This document shows, one piece after another, positions 1-10,314 of a DNA stretch of 64,000 nucleotides. Each line of letters begins with the position of its first letter. Within the stretch, counting starts at the first letter, position 1. The translations under genes were made by a program, and so were the position numbers. Below the pieces are notes generated by a model, which made no database searches, was not told where the DNA came from, and worked only from the letters and a program-made list of their open reading frames with translations. The stretch is taken from assembly GCF_036549475.1 (NCBI RefSeq), contig NZ_JAZHLI010000007.1:66044-130043 (forward strand), read 5' to 3'. Source of the DNA: Aurantimonas sp036549475 (GTDB lineage Bacteria > Pseudomonadota > Alphaproteobacteria > Rhizobiales > Rhizobiaceae).

Positions 1-533
1 CGGCGACCGACGACGAAACGGCACGCTTCGCGGCCGTCTGGAACGATCTGTTCGACACGCTCGAAACGGCCGAGGTCAGTCTGACGCTGCGCGATTTCCA
101 CTCCCCCAACATCATCTGGCGCCCGGCCGAAGCCGGTCTTGGCCGCATCGGACTGATCGACTTCCAGGACGCCCTGATGGGCCCGGCCGCTTATGATCTC
201 GCCTCGCTGGCGCAGGATGCCCGCGTCGATGTCCCGCGCGAGCTGGAAACGCGGCTCGTCTCCCTCTACATGTCGCTGCGAGGCGGCGACGCAGGCTTCG
301 ATGCGGCAAGCTTCGAGCGCGACTACGCCATCATGGCAGCGCAGAGAGCCTCCAAGATCCTCGGTATTTTCGTGCGACTCCTGGAACGGGACGGCAAGCC
401 GCAATATCTGCGTCACATCCCTCGCATTAAAGCCTATTTTGCGCGCACGCTCGGCCACCCTTCCCTGGTAGCCCTGCGCGACCTCTACGAAGACTGGGGT
501 GTTCTCGACGCACGGACCCAGCGCCCCCTTTGA
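1..533 (+). CDS. amgK: AmgK-like sugar kinase (aminoglycoside phosphotransferase fold), 3' end
   Basis: This is the C-terminal 176 residues of a gene that begins before the window; the open frame runs from base 3 to the TGA at 531-533. It shows the catalytic loop LRDFHSPNII (the Brenner-type Asp and Asn of the APH fold) and the metal-binding IDFQD followed by GPAAYDLASL, as in N-acetylmuramate/N-acetylglucosamine kinases. Such a kinase makes the 1-phosphate sugar in peptidoglycan recycling. The next gene is a MurU-type nucleotidyltransferase, the usual partner, which supports AmgK over an antibiotic-modifying enzyme. In Hyphomicrobiales this kinase is often fused behind a TsaE ATPase; that half, if present, lies outside the window. 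The family is clear; the exact substrate is inferred. Confidence 0.85.
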   Translation, partial: ATDDETARFAAVWNDLFDTLETAEVSLTLRDFHSPNIIWRPAEAGLGRIGLIDFQDALMGPAAYDLASLAQDARVDVPRELETRLVSLYMSLRGGDAGFDAASFERDYAIMAAQRASKILGIFVRLLERDGKPQYLRHIPRIKAYFARTLGHPSLVALRDLYEDWGVLDARTQRPL

Positions 534-550
534 GCCCGGACAGAAGCTGC

Positions 551-1309
551 ATGACCCAGAAGACCGTCCCGTCCCCCCGGCCCGAGGTTGCCAAGCCCAA
601 GACCGCAATGGTCCTGGCTGCCGGCCTCGGCAAGCGCATGCGGCCGATCACCTCGACGATCCCCAAGCCCCTCGTCGAGATCAGGGGCAAGGCGCTCATC
701 GATTATGGACTCGACGCGCTGGCCCGCAACGGTGTCGAGCGGGTCGTGGTCAACGTCCACTACATGGCCGACCTGATGCGGGCGCATCTGCGCAAGCGCA
801 AGGACATGGAAATCATCGTTTCCGACGAACAGGACGAACTGCTCGATTCGGGTGGCGGCATCGTCAAGGCCCTGCCGGAGCTGGGCTCCGAGCCGTTCTA
901 CGTGATCAATTCCGACACGTTCTGGATCGACGGTTATCGCGACAACCTCGACCTGATGGCGCATCTGTGGAACCCGGCGAAGATGGACATGGCGCTGCTC
1001 ATCGCCGACATGCAGCAGGCAACCGGCTATGACGGCAAGGGCGATTTCGTCATGGACGTGGAAGGTCGACTGACCCGGGTGGAGGAGCGCGACATGTCGC
1101 CCTTCATCTATGCCGGCGTGGCGATCGTGAAGCCGCAGGTCTTTGCCGGCATGAAGCCCGAGAAGTTTTCCCTCAACCGGGTCTTCGACGACCTCATCGA
1201 GGCCGACCGCCTGTTCGGCGTGCGCCTCGGCGGCCTCTGGATCACGGTCGGCACGCCCAAGGCCATCCCGCTCGCCGAAGCCGCCTTCGTCGCCAGCGCC
1301 GCGGCGTAA
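551..1309 (+). CDS. murU: MurU-type nucleotidyltransferase
   Basis: A 252-residue sugar-1-phosphate nucleotidyltransferase. Near the N-terminus it has the nucleotide-binding signature VLAAGLGKRMRPIT followed by PKPLVEI, and further on the acidic metal site around YVINSDTFW. With AmgK it is expected to convert N-acetylmuramate 1-phosphate to UDP-MurNAc in the cytoplasm, bypassing de novo synthesis. The ATG at 551 is chosen; a TTG at 530 would overlap the kinase stop and add seven residues. Coupling to the upstream gene is likely because the gap is only 17 bases. Length and motifs are normal. It could act on another sugar phosphate; the assignment rests on family plus neighbour. Confidence 0.85.
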   Translation: MTQKTVPSPRPEVAKPKTAMVLAAGLGKRMRPITSTIPKPLVEIRGKALIDYGLDALARNGVERVVVNVHYMADLMRAHLRKRKDMEIIVSDEQDELLDSGGGIVKALPELGSEPFYVINSDTFWIDGYRDNLDLMAHLWNPAKMDMALLIADMQQATGYDGKGDFVMDVEGRLTRVEERDMSPFIYAGVAIVKPQVFAGMKPEKFSLNRVFDDLIEADRLFGVRLGGLWITVGTPKAIPLAEAAFVASAAA

Positions 1310-1475
1310 CCCGCCCCGGGCGCGAGGCAGCATCCGCACTCGCACACAGGCTTTGGGCTGCGGAACGGCCCTCGCGGAAGACGGACACGGCGAAGTGTTC
1401 GCATTCCGAGGCTTGGCGTTGAAGCTTTCCTAACCCGCATGCGGCATGTTGCAGCCGGTTCGGGGGATGGTTTCC

Positions 1476-3332
1476 ATGGAGTCAGACGGTCATTTCGCCC
1501 TGCAGCGGTTGCAGACCGAAATCCTCGAAGCGATCGCGCTAGGTGCGCAATTCGAGGCCATCGCGAACCTTCTGTGTGCGCGCGTCGAAAGCCTGGCTCC
1601 CGGCGTGACCTGCTCAATGTTGCTGGTCGACGAGAACGGGCGTCTGCGCTCGCTCGCGGGTCCATCGCTGCCGGCGCATTATTGCGGAGCCCTGGATGGC
1701 CTGCGAATCGGTCCGAATGCCGGTTCATGCGGGACGGCGGCGTGGCGTGGGGAGCCGGTGGAGGTGACCGACATCGAGGTCGACCCGCTCTGGTCCGACT
1801 TCGCCCATCTTGCCCTGGATCTGGGGCTCAAGGCCTGCTGGTCCAGCCCGATCCGCGATTCCGCCGGGCGCGTGGTGGCGACATTTGCCTTCTACTATGA
1901 TGTCCGGCGTGGCCCGAGCGAGTTCGAGCGACAGATGGTGGAGGCCTGCGTGCATCTGTGCACGATCTCCATCGACCACACGCAGATGCTGCAGCGAAAC
2001 CATCACCTCGCCTATTTCGACCAGCTGACCAACCTGCCCAACCGACGCTGCTTCGACGAGGCGATCACCGCCCTTGCGCTCGGCACCTCGCCAAGCTTCG
2101 GGCTGATCCTCGTCGACATCGATCATCTCAAGACGATCAACGATTCCATGGGCCATCTGGTCGGAGACTGCCTGATCCGCGAGGTCGCCGAACGGCTGCG
2201 CGGCACGCAGGGCGACAATTCCGCCTACCGGCTCAGCGGCGACGAGTTCGCCGTGGTCTGCGATCCTTGCGACGACCATGCCGAACTCCGGCGGATCGCC
2301 CTGGGCATCCGCGAGCGAATGAACATCCCCTTCGACGGCCATGGCAACATGATCGTTCCGCAGGTCACGCTGGGCGGTGTCGTCTACGGTCCGGACGGCT
2401 GCGACGCGGATGCCTTGCGGCAGAATGCCGATTTTGCCCTGTACCACGCCAAGGAGACGCACCGGGGCACCTACGTCGCCTTCGATGCCGGACTGCGCAC
2501 CACGATGATGCGGCGGGGCGAGACGATCCGCGCGGTCGATCTGGCTTTGACCGAGGACCGGATCCGGACGTACTATCAGCCCATCGTGCGGCTGGACACG
2601 GCGGAGGTCGTCGGTCTCGAGGCTCTCGCGCGCATGGTCATGCCCGACGGCCAGATCGTCCCTGCCGGAACGTTCGCTGCGGCCCTTTCGGACAACAAGG
2701 TCGCCTCGCGCCTCAGCGACCGGATGTTCGCCCGCATCGCCCGCGATCTCGCCGCCTGGATCGGCAGCGGCCTGCCGTTCCAGCATGTGGGCATCAACCT
2801 CGCCGCGGCGGATTTCGATCGCGGCGATCTGGAGACGCGCCTCCTTGCGCCTTTAGAGGCTGCCGGTGTCCCGTTCAGGCACCTCGTCGTCGAGGTGACC
2901 GAGAACGTCTTCCTGGACGGCCTCGGCGAGAACGTTGCCGAAAGCCTGACGCGGCTTCGCAGCAAGGGCGTTCTCGTCGCGCTCGACGATTTCGGCACCG
3001 GCTTTGCCTCGCTCACCCACCTGCTCAAGCTGCCCGTCGACATCATCAAGATCGACCGGTCCTTCGTCGACCTGGTGCTGACCGACGCACCCAGCAGCGC
3101 GATCATCGAGGGCCTGATGGGCATCGCCGAGAAGCTCGGGATGCGCGTCGTGGCAGAAGGCATCGAAAATGCCGGGCAGGCCGAGCGCCTCAATGATTTC
3201 GGCTATCTTCTCGGGCAGGGCTACCATTTCGCCCGTCCTGCCGACTTCGACAGCACGACGAAGCTCCTGAAGCTCTTCGCACAGCGCCTGCCGCCGACGG
3301 CGGAGCCTCCGGCCTGGGCAAAGGCCTCCTAG
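1476..3332 (+). CDS. GAF-GGDEF-EAL cyclic-di-GMP signalling protein
   Basis: A 618-residue protein with no signal peptide or clear membrane segment, so cytoplasmic. An N-terminal GAF-type sensor (about residues 15-165) is followed by a GGDEF domain whose signature reads LSGDEF (residue 254 on) and an EAL domain with LEALAR (about residue 382), DDFGTGFASL and KIDRSFV. The EAL motifs look intact, so phosphodiesterase activity is likely. The first glycine of the GGDEF motif is serine, so cyclase activity is uncertain. The ATG at 1476 is chosen because a GGGGGA stretch lies 8 bases before it; ATGs at 1446 and 1467 are alternatives. It stands alone between murU and addB, which are often adjacent in related genomes, so it may be a later insertion. 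Confidence 0.9.
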   Translation: MESDGHFALQRLQTEILEAIALGAQFEAIANLLCARVESLAPGVTCSMLLVDENGRLRSLAGPSLPAHYCGALDGLRIGPNAGSCGTAAWRGEPVEVTDIEVDPLWSDFAHLALDLGLKACWSSPIRDSAGRVVATFAFYYDVRRGPSEFERQMVEACVHLCTISIDHTQMLQRNHHLAYFDQLTNLPNRRCFDEAITALALGTSPSFGLILVDIDHLKTINDSMGHLVGDCLIREVAERLRGTQGDNSAYRLSGDEFAVVCDPCDDHAELRRIALGIRERMNIPFDGHGNMIVPQVTLGGVVYGPDGCDADALRQNADFALYHAKETHRGTYVAFDAGLRTTMMRRGETIRAVDLALTEDRIRTYYQPIVRLDTAEVVGLEALARMVMPDGQIVPAGTFAAALSDNKVASRLSDRMFARIARDLAAWIGSGLPFQHVGINLAAADFDRGDLETRLLAPLEAAGVPFRHLVVEVTENVFLDGLGENVAESLTRLRSKGVLVALDDFGTGFASLTHLLKLPVDIIKIDRSFVDLVLTDAPSSAIIEGLMGIAEKLGMRVVAEGIENAGQAERLNDFGYLLGQGYHFARPADFDSTTKLLKLFAQRLPPTAEPPAWAKAS

Positions 3333-3499
3333 AGCGCGAGCATCCGACCGGACGCTCCAACTGATCCAACTTCCGCATTGGACTGTCCGGCCGGGGCTTC
3401 CGGCATCGCCTGCACGTCGGGTCGTGCCTCATCGGCAAGCCATCGCTCGATGTCCCGCCTGCCAGTGCGAATCGCCCGGCCATCGCCTAGACTCGCGCC

Positions 3500-6400
3500 A
3501 TGAGCGCCAGCCTGTTCTCCATCCCGCCGGGACGCCCCTTCCTTGCCACCCTTGCCGAGGGCCTGCTCGCAGGCCGCATCGTGCCGTCCTTCCGCTACGA
3601 AGGCGACCCGCTGGCGCTGGCGGGGGTGACGATCTACGTGCCGACCCGCCGTGCCGCGCGGGCACTGGCCGGCGAGTTCGCCCGTCTTCTGGGGACCGGC
3701 AGCGCCATCCTGCCCGCCATCCGGCCGATCGGCGAAAGCGACGAGGCGAGCCAGTTCGCGCCCGAGGGCGAGCAGCCGTCTCTGGCGCCCACCATGGGCG
3801 AACTGGAGCGCCGCCTGCAGCTGGCGCGGCTCGCGCGCCAGTGGCGCACTGTCACCCGCGGCCGCGAATTCGAGTCGCTGATCGGCGAGGCGGCCGTACT
3901 GCCAGCCTCTGCCGCCGACGCCCTGTGGCTGGCGGCCGATCTGGGCGCGCTGCTGGACGAGGTGGAGACCGAAGGCACCAGCCTCGGCAAGCTGGCAGGC
4001 CTTGCCCCGGACGCGCTGTCCGACTGGTGGCAGCTCACCGTCACCTTCCTGTCGATCGTCACCGAAACCTGGCCGCAGGCGCTCACCGAGGCCGGCCGTA
4101 TCAGCGAGGCGGCGGCCAAGAATGCCTGGCTGAGGGCCGAGGCCGAACGGCTGCGGCGCAACCCCGGCACCGGCCCGGTGATCCTTGCCGGTTCGACCGC
4201 CACGGCGCCCGCCACGATCGAGCTGATGCACGCCATTGCCCATCTCGACGAGGGCGCGCTGGTGCTCCCTGGGCTCGACCGGCATCTCGATCCTGCTGCC
4301 TTCGCCGCGATCTCCCGCGACGGCGCGATCTCGGCGCCCGGTCATCCACAATACGGGCTGAAGACCATCCTGACCCGCTTCGCCATCCCGCCGGAATCGG
4401 TCGTCCATCTGACCGGGGACCAGGAACCCGGCCTTGCCGCGCGCGAGGCCTTCATCGCCGATGCGCTGCGTCCGGCCGAGACCACCCATCGCTGGCGCGA
4501 AACGGCACGGTTGCACGGTGCCGGGGCGCTCGACGATCTGGCCCTGGTCGAGGCCGACGATGAACGCGAGGAGGCACTTGCGGTCGCCTGTGCCATGCGC
4601 TCCGCGCTCGCCGACCCGGCCGCCACGGCGGCCCTGATCACGCCGGACCGCAATCTCGCCCGCCGCGTGGTGTCGGAACTGGCCCGCTTCGGCATCGCCG
4701 CCAATGATTCCGGCGGTCGGCCGCTGGCGACCACGCCCCCCGGAACGCTGCTGACCACCCTGGCCGCGGTTGCGTTGCAGCCGGGCGACCCGATCGCGCT
4801 GATCGCCCTCCTCAAGCATCCGCTGACCCGGCTCGGCATGCCCGCCGCCGAGGCGCGCCGCGCCGCCCGCGCCATCGAGATGCTGGCCCTGCGCGGTTCG
4901 GTCGGCATTCCCGACGCGTCCCGCCTCGGCGCCATCGTCGCCGGCCGGCGCAAGCTGCTGGAAACCGCGACCCACATGCCGCGGCCGGTCCGCATCCTGC
5001 CCGAGGCCGAGCGCGAACTCGCCCAGACCATGGCCGACCGGCTGGAGTCGGCACTGGAGCCGCTGATCGCCATGCGCGGCGAGAGCGAATGCGAGATCTC
5101 CGCCTATGCAACCGCGCTGACCCGGTGCCTCGAAGCCGTCGCGGCACATGGCGATGGCGACGCCTCGGAGGTCTATGCCGAAGAGGCCGGGCGGGCGATG
5201 GTCGAGTTTCTCAGCGATCTCGTCCGGACGCCGGACACCGGATTCGGATTTGCCGCGCGCGAACTCGGCGACGTGATCGGTGCGCTGATCGCCGGCGTGA
5301 CGGTCAAGCCGCGCGGCGGCCTGTCGGCACGGGCCTTCGTCTGGGGCACGCTGGAGGCACGGCTGCAGAGCGTCGACACGGCAATTCTCGGCGGCCTCAA
5401 CGAGGGCACATGGCCCGGCGGCACCAAGAGCGGCGCCTTCCTGTCGCGGCTGATGCGCCGCGAGATCGCCCTCGACCCGCCCGAGCGGCGCATCGGCCTT
5501 GCGGCCCATGATTTCTGGATGGCGATGGGGGCCCGCAAGGTCGTCATCACCCGCTCGCGCCGCTCAGGTGGGGCCCCGGCGATCGCCTCGCGCTGGGTGC
5601 AGCGCCTGACGACGCTGGCCGGCGAGGACGGGACGGCCAGGCTGCGGGCCGCCGGCCAGATCTTTCTGGACCATGCCCGCCAGTTCGATAACGTTCCGGC
5701 CGCGAGCGGTCTGCAGGACCGCGCCCTGCGCCCCGAGCCACGCCCGCCCCTCGACCGGCGGCCGACCGCCTATTCGGTGACCGACGTGGAGACGCTGATC
5801 CGCGATCCCTACGCCATCCACGCCCGCAAGATCATGAACCTGGAGCCCTTGCCCGAACTCATGCGTGACCCGCATGCGATCGAACGCGGCAATCTCTTCC
5901 ACGACATTCTCGGCCGTTTCGTCCAGCGTGGCCATGATCCCGAGGCGCCGGACGCGGGGGACGAAATCCTCGCCATCGCCCGCGAGCGCTTCGACGAGGA
6001 GATGCTGCCGCCGGACATCGAGGCGGTGTGGTGGCCTCGCGCCGAATCGCTATGCGCGAACTTTGTCGCCTGGGAGCGCGAGCGCGGCCCGCGCATCGCC
6101 AAGCGCCACGCCGAGATCAGCGGCACCCACGATTTCGACGATCTGGGAACGACGCTGCGCGGCCGCGCCGACCGCGTCGATCTCATGGCGGACGGCTCCA
6201 CCGAAATCCTCGACTTCAAGACCGGCACGACGCCGTCGCTGTCGCAGGCGCGTGCGCTGCTCGCCCCCCAGCTGCCGCTGGAAGGCGCCATGGCCAAGCT
6301 CGGCGCCTTCGCCGACGCCGGCACGGCATCGGCAATCTCCGACCTCGTCTATGTCCGGCTGCGCGAACGCACGCTCTACGAGGACCGCCTCGCCAGCGAC

Positions 6401-6634
6401 GGCGGGCGCAAGGGCGAGCCGGTCGACCCCGATGCGCTCAGCGACGAGGCGCTGACGAAATTCCGCGGACTGGTGGCCAATTTCCGCGACGCGGCGACAC
6501 CGTTCCGCTCGCGAACCCGGCCGTTTCTCGCCGGCGATTTCTCCGGTGCCTACGACCATCTGGCCCGGGCCCAGGAATGGTCGATCGGCGTCGACGAGGG
6601 CGGCGACGGCAACGACGGGGGTGCGTCCGCATGA
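3500..6634 (+). CDS. addB: Double-strand break repair protein AddB
   Basis: A 1,044-residue subunit of the AddAB helicase-nuclease, which resects double-strand breaks for RecA loading, in place of RecBCD. The N-terminal half is a degenerate UvrD-like region with VPTRRAARAL and, in the middle, GGLNEGTWPG, typical of alphaproteobacterial AddB. The C-terminal nuclease domain shows GRADRVDL and EILDFKTGT, the PD-(D/E)xK active-site layout. Length fits the family. The start ATG at 3500 agrees with the family N-terminus. It overlaps addA by 4 bases (ATGA), so the two subunits are translationally coupled. Confidence 0.97.
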   Translation: MSASLFSIPPGRPFLATLAEGLLAGRIVPSFRYEGDPLALAGVTIYVPTRRAARALAGEFARLLGTGSAILPAIRPIGESDEASQFAPEGEQPSLAPTMGELERRLQLARLARQWRTVTRGREFESLIGEAAVLPASAADALWLAADLGALLDEVETEGTSLGKLAGLAPDALSDWWQLTVTFLSIVTETWPQALTEAGRISEAAAKNAWLRAEAERLRRNPGTGPVILAGSTATAPATIELMHAIAHLDEGALVLPGLDRHLDPAAFAAISRDGAISAPGHPQYGLKTILTRFAIPPESVVHLTGDQEPGLAAREAFIADALRPAETTHRWRETARLHGAGALDDLALVEADDEREEALAVACAMRSALADPAATAALITPDRNLARRVVSELARFGIAANDSGGRPLATTPPGTLLTTLAAVALQPGDPIALIALLKHPLTRLGMPAAEARRAARAIEMLALRGSVGIPDASRLGAIVAGRRKLLETATHMPRPVRILPEAERELAQTMADRLESALEPLIAMRGESECEISAYATALTRCLEAVAAHGDGDASEVYAEEAGRAMVEFLSDLVRTPDTGFGFAARELGDVIGALIAGVTVKPRGGLSARAFVWGTLEARLQSVDTAILGGLNEGTWPGGTKSGAFLSRLMRREIALDPPERRIGLAAHDFWMAMGARKVVITRSRRSGGAPAIASRWVQRLTTLAGEDGTARLRAAGQIFLDHARQFDNVPAASGLQDRALRPEPRPPLDRRPTAYSVTDVETLIRDPYAIHARKIMNLEPLPELMRDPHAIERGNLFHDILGRFVQRGHDPEAPDAGDEILAIARERFDEEMLPPDIEAVWWPRAESLCANFVAWERERGPRIAKRHAEISGTHDFDDLGTTLRGRADRVDLMADGSTEILDFKTGTTPSLSQARALLAPQLPLEGAMAKLGAFADAGTASAISDLVYVRLRERTLYEDRLASDGGRKGEPVDPDALSDEALTKFRGLVANFRDAATPFRSRTRPFLAGDFSGAYDHLARAQEWSIGVDEGGDGNDGGASA

Positions 6635-9600
6635 GCGGCTTTACCGGCATTGCCGAGACGACGCGCCTGCAGGCGATTGCCGCCGATCCGGGACGCTCGG
6701 TCTTCGTGTCGGCCAATGCCGGCTCCGGCAAGACCCACGTCCTCACCGAGCGCGTTGTTCGGCTGCTCCTGTCCGGCGTCGAGCCGTCGAAGATCCTGTG
6801 CCTGACCTATACCAAGGCCGCGGCGGCCGAGATGTCGGGCCGCGTCTTTGCGCGCCTGGCGAAATGGGCGACCGCCGAGGATGCCGGTCTCGCCGACGAG
6901 ATCGGCCGGCTCGACGGCCGCCCGCCCACGTCCGAGCGGATGATCGTGGCGCGCCGGCTTTTCGCAGAGGCCCTGGAAACGCCGGGCGGGCTGAAGATCC
7001 AGACCATCCATGCCTTCTGCGAGGCGATCCTGCACCAGTTTCCGCTGGAGGCGAACGTTCCAGGCCATTTCGAGGTGCTGGACGATGCCGAGAGCATGGC
7101 GCTTCTCGCCGAGGCGCGGCGGCTGCTGATCACCGGCGCGTCGCAAAAGGCGCCGGGCGAGGCCGCCTCCCCGCTTGCCGAGGCCTTCGCCTCGACCCTG
7201 ACGCTGGCCGGCGAATGGGGCCTCGACCAGCTGATCGGCGAAATCGTCAACCGGCGTGACGCCATCCGCCGGCATCTCGACGAGACGGGCGGGATCGAGG
7301 CGGCGGTCGCCTTGCTGGGCCGCGCACTCGGCCTGGCGCCCGACGAGGACGAGGCGGCGATCGTGGCGGCCGCCGACGACGCGCCGGGCTTGGATGCGGC
7401 CTTTCGCGCCAGCACCATGAGCCTTGCCCGCGTCAGCGCCAAGCCGACCGACGCGAAGTTCTGCGAGCGCCTGCAGGCGGTCGAAAGCGCCGGCACGGGT
7501 GAGGCACGGCTCGCGGCGCTGCGGACGCTGTGCCTGACGGCCAAGGGCACGCCCTACAAGCCGTCCAGCGTCGCGACCAAGGCGGTGGCCGACGCCCTGG
7601 CCGACTTCCCCGAAAGGCTGCAGCAGCTTGCCGACCACGTGCTGCGCATCGACGAGCGCCTGGCCAGCCTGCGGCTGTTCCGCGCCAGCGCGGCGGCGCT
7701 GGTGATCGCCGACGCCTTCGAGCGGGACTACGCTATCCTCAAGCGCCGGCGGGGGCGGCTGGATTTCGAGGACCTGATCGTGCGGACCGCCGAACTCCTG
7801 ACCCGGTCCGCGGCCTCGGCCTGGGTCCATTACAAGCTCGACCAGGGCATCAATCATGTGCTGATCGACGAGGCGCAGGATACCAGCCCGCGGCAATGGC
7901 AGGTGATGCGCCAGCTCGTCGAGGAATTCTTTGCCGGGGCCGGCGCCCGCGACGTGACGCGCACGGTCTTTGCCGTCGGCGACGAGAAGCAGTCGATCTA
8001 CTCCTTCCAGGGCGCCTCGCCGCGCATGTTCGCCGACGAGCAGCGCGCGATGCGACGCCGCGCCGAGGATGCCGAGGCCCGGTACGAGGAGGTGCGGCTC
8101 ACCCAGTCCTTCCGCACCGCCGCCGACGTGCTGCGGGCGGTCGACACCGTCTTCGCCGATGCCGAGAACCGCAAGGGTCTGTCGTCGGGCGACGAGCCGC
8201 CGGCCCACCAGACGGCCCGCGGCGAGGCGCCGGGCCTCGTGGAGATCTGGCCGGTCTACCAGGCCGAGGAACAGCCGCAGTCGCGCGACTGGCTGCAGGC
8301 CATCGACTACGAGCCGGCCCATTCCCCGGCCAACCGGCTGGCCCGACGGATCGCCGCCCAGATCGGCACGTGGATCGGCGATCCGATTGCCCACAAGGGC
8401 AAGGTGCGCCCGCTGGCGGCCGGAGACGTCATCGTGCTGGTGCGCAAGCGCTCGGGCTTCGTCGCCGCCATGGCGAAGGCACTGCGCGACGCCCGCATTC
8501 CGGTGGCCGGTGCCGACCGGCTGGTCATCACCGACCATATCGCGGTGAAGGATTTGATGGCGCTCGGTCGTACGGTGGCCAATTTCGAGGACGACCTGTC
8601 CTTCGCCGCGGTCCTGAAATCGCCGTTCTTCGACTTTTCCGACGATGACCTGATGGCGCTCGCCCTGTCGCGGGAGCGCCACGAACCGCTGTCCCTCGGC
8701 CTTCGCCGGATCTGCGGCCCGGAAGGTCTCGCCCGGGTGCCGGCCTTCGTGCCCGACGAGACCACCGAAGCGTTTCTGGGAAAGTGCCGGACGGCGCTGG
8801 CGCGGCTCGACGAATTGCGCGCCCGTTCGGGCTTCGAGACGATCTTCGCCTTCTACGCCCGCATTCTCGGCCCCGAGGGCGGCCGGGCGCGGCTGACCGG
8901 CCGGCTCGGCTCGGATGCCGGCGAGGTGATCGACGCCTTCCTCGATCTGGCGCTGGCCGACGAAGAGGCGGGCGAGCCCGGCCTCGACGCCTTCCTGGCG
9001 CGGCTGGCCGCCGCGCCCCCCTCGATCAAGCGGGAGATGGATCAGGGCCGCGGCGAGGTGCGGATCATGACCACCCACGCCTCCAAGGGGCTCGAGGCGC
9101 CGGTTGTGTTCCTGGTCGATCCGGGCTCGGCACCATTCAGCCATGCCCATGGTGCCCGCCTGATGGAATGGCCGGACATGCCGGGGCTCGTGCCGGGCAT
9201 GTCGCCGGGCTTCCTGTGGCGGGCCGCCAGGGATCTGGAGAACGATGCGGTCGCAGCGCTGAAGGAGGCGGAAAAGCAGCGGGCCGAGGAGGAATATCGC
9301 CGGCTGCTCTATGTCGGCATGACCCGCGCCGCCGACCGGCTGGTCGTCTGTGGGGTCTCCGGGGTGCGCGGCCCGAACGAGAATTCCTGGCTGCAGCGCG
9401 CCCAGGCGGCCCTGTCGGCGCAATGCGAAGCCGTCACCGACGCGGACGGCACCACCATTGCTTGGCGCTTCGGCGCCGGAGGGACCGGCGACAAGCTGGC
9501 CGCCGCCGCGGCCGCGGAGCCGGCGGGCCCCGCCGCGACACTCGACCTCACGCCGCTGCCGCCGGAACTCCTGCCGCCGCGCCCGCTCTCGCCCTCTTCT

Positions 9601-10260
9601 GCCGGCGAAGGCACCGAGATCGTCGCGGACCAGGCCGGCATGGAGGCAGTGCCCACATTCGTCTCACCCGTGCTGGCCGGTACGGGTGACCCGTCCTTTG
9701 CGATCCGGCGCGGCCTTGCCGTCCACAAGCTGCTCCAGGTGCTGCCGGAGATCGCCGCAGACGACCGTGAGGCGGCGGCACGGCGCTATCTGGCCATGGC
9801 GGCGGCAGAGATGCGCCCGGGCGACCACGACGCGCTGGTGGCCTCTGCGCTGGCCGTCATGGACGACCCGGCCTTCGCGCCGATCTTCGCGCCCGGCAGC
9901 CGCGCTGAGGTGCCGGTTGCAGGCGAGATCACGCTCGGCGAACGCTGCTACCGGGTCAACGGTACGATCGACCGTCTGGCCGTCACCCCGTCGCGGGTGT
10001 TGATCGTCGACTACAAGACCAACCGGCCACCCCCCACGACCCTGGACGAGGTGTCGCCGGCCTACATCACGCAGCTGGCGCTCTATCGCGAAATGCTGAA
10101 GCCGCTCTATCCGGACCGGCCGATCGAGGCCGCGCTGCTGTTTACCGAAGCGCCGCGGCTGATCGCCTTGTCGCCGGCAGTGATGGAGGCTGCCGTGGCC
10201 CGCCGCCGTTCGGCCGCTCAAACGGCAACGGAGCGTCAAGAGAACGACGCCGTCGCTTGA
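6631..10260 (+). CDS. addA: Double-strand break repair helicase AddA
   Basis: A 1,209-residue UvrD/Rep-type helicase with a C-terminal nuclease domain, partner of AddB. Visible motifs in order: Walker A SANAGSGKTHVLTERV, motif Ia LCLTYTKAAAAEM, the DEAQDTSPRQW Walker B region, GDEKQSIYSFQGA, the motif V region TTHASKGLEAPVVFLVD, motif VI YVGMTRAADRL, and near the C-terminus GTIDRLAVTPSR with VDYKTN, the RecB-like nuclease site. The frame is open upstream, but the ATG at 6631 gives the canonical N-terminus and the ATGA overlap with addB. Length is normal. trxA follows 54 bases later, a conserved alphaproteobacterial order. Confidence 0.97.
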   Translation: MSGFTGIAETTRLQAIAADPGRSVFVSANAGSGKTHVLTERVVRLLLSGVEPSKILCLTYTKAAAAEMSGRVFARLAKWATAEDAGLADEIGRLDGRPPTSERMIVARRLFAEALETPGGLKIQTIHAFCEAILHQFPLEANVPGHFEVLDDAESMALLAEARRLLITGASQKAPGEAASPLAEAFASTLTLAGEWGLDQLIGEIVNRRDAIRRHLDETGGIEAAVALLGRALGLAPDEDEAAIVAAADDAPGLDAAFRASTMSLARVSAKPTDAKFCERLQAVESAGTGEARLAALRTLCLTAKGTPYKPSSVATKAVADALADFPERLQQLADHVLRIDERLASLRLFRASAAALVIADAFERDYAILKRRRGRLDFEDLIVRTAELLTRSAASAWVHYKLDQGINHVLIDEAQDTSPRQWQVMRQLVEEFFAGAGARDVTRTVFAVGDEKQSIYSFQGASPRMFADEQRAMRRRAEDAEARYEEVRLTQSFRTAADVLRAVDTVFADAENRKGLSSGDEPPAHQTARGEAPGLVEIWPVYQAEEQPQSRDWLQAIDYEPAHSPANRLARRIAAQIGTWIGDPIAHKGKVRPLAAGDVIVLVRKRSGFVAAMAKALRDARIPVAGADRLVITDHIAVKDLMALGRTVANFEDDLSFAAVLKSPFFDFSDDDLMALALSRERHEPLSLGLRRICGPEGLARVPAFVPDETTEAFLGKCRTALARLDELRARSGFETIFAFYARILGPEGGRARLTGRLGSDAGEVIDAFLDLALADEEAGEPGLDAFLARLAAAPPSIKREMDQGRGEVRIMTTHASKGLEAPVVFLVDPGSAPFSHAHGARLMEWPDMPGLVPGMSPGFLWRAARDLENDAVAALKEAEKQRAEEEYRRLLYVGMTRAADRLVVCGVSGVRGPNENSWLQRAQAALSAQCEAVTDADGTTIAWRFGAGGTGDKLAAAAAAEPAGPAATLDLTPLPPELLPPRPLSPSSAGEGTEIVADQAGMEAVPTFVSPVLAGTGDPSFAIRRGLAVHKLLQVLPEIAADDREAAARRYLAMAAAEMRPGDHDALVASALAVMDDPAFAPIFAPGSRAEVPVAGEITLGERCYRVNGTIDRLAVTPSRVLIVDYKTNRPPPTTLDEVSPAYITQLALYREMLKPLYPDRPIEAALLFTEAPRLIALSPAVMEAAVARRRSAAQTATERQENDAVA

Positions 10261-10314
10261 TTTGCCACCGGCCGACTTCTACCTAACAAGGTGAACAGGA
10301 TTGAGGAGCCAACC

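Noticed and set aside
1..533. Aminoglycoside resistance gene
   Set aside because: The fold is shared, but the MurU neighbour and alphaproteobacterial gene order point to cell-wall sugar recycling.
3329..5509. Open frame of about 720 codons opposite addB
   Set aside because: Antisense to AddB; no motif of its own.
6550..9423. Open frame of about 950 codons opposite addA
   Set aside because: Complementary to a complete AddA helicase; composition is that of an antisense frame.
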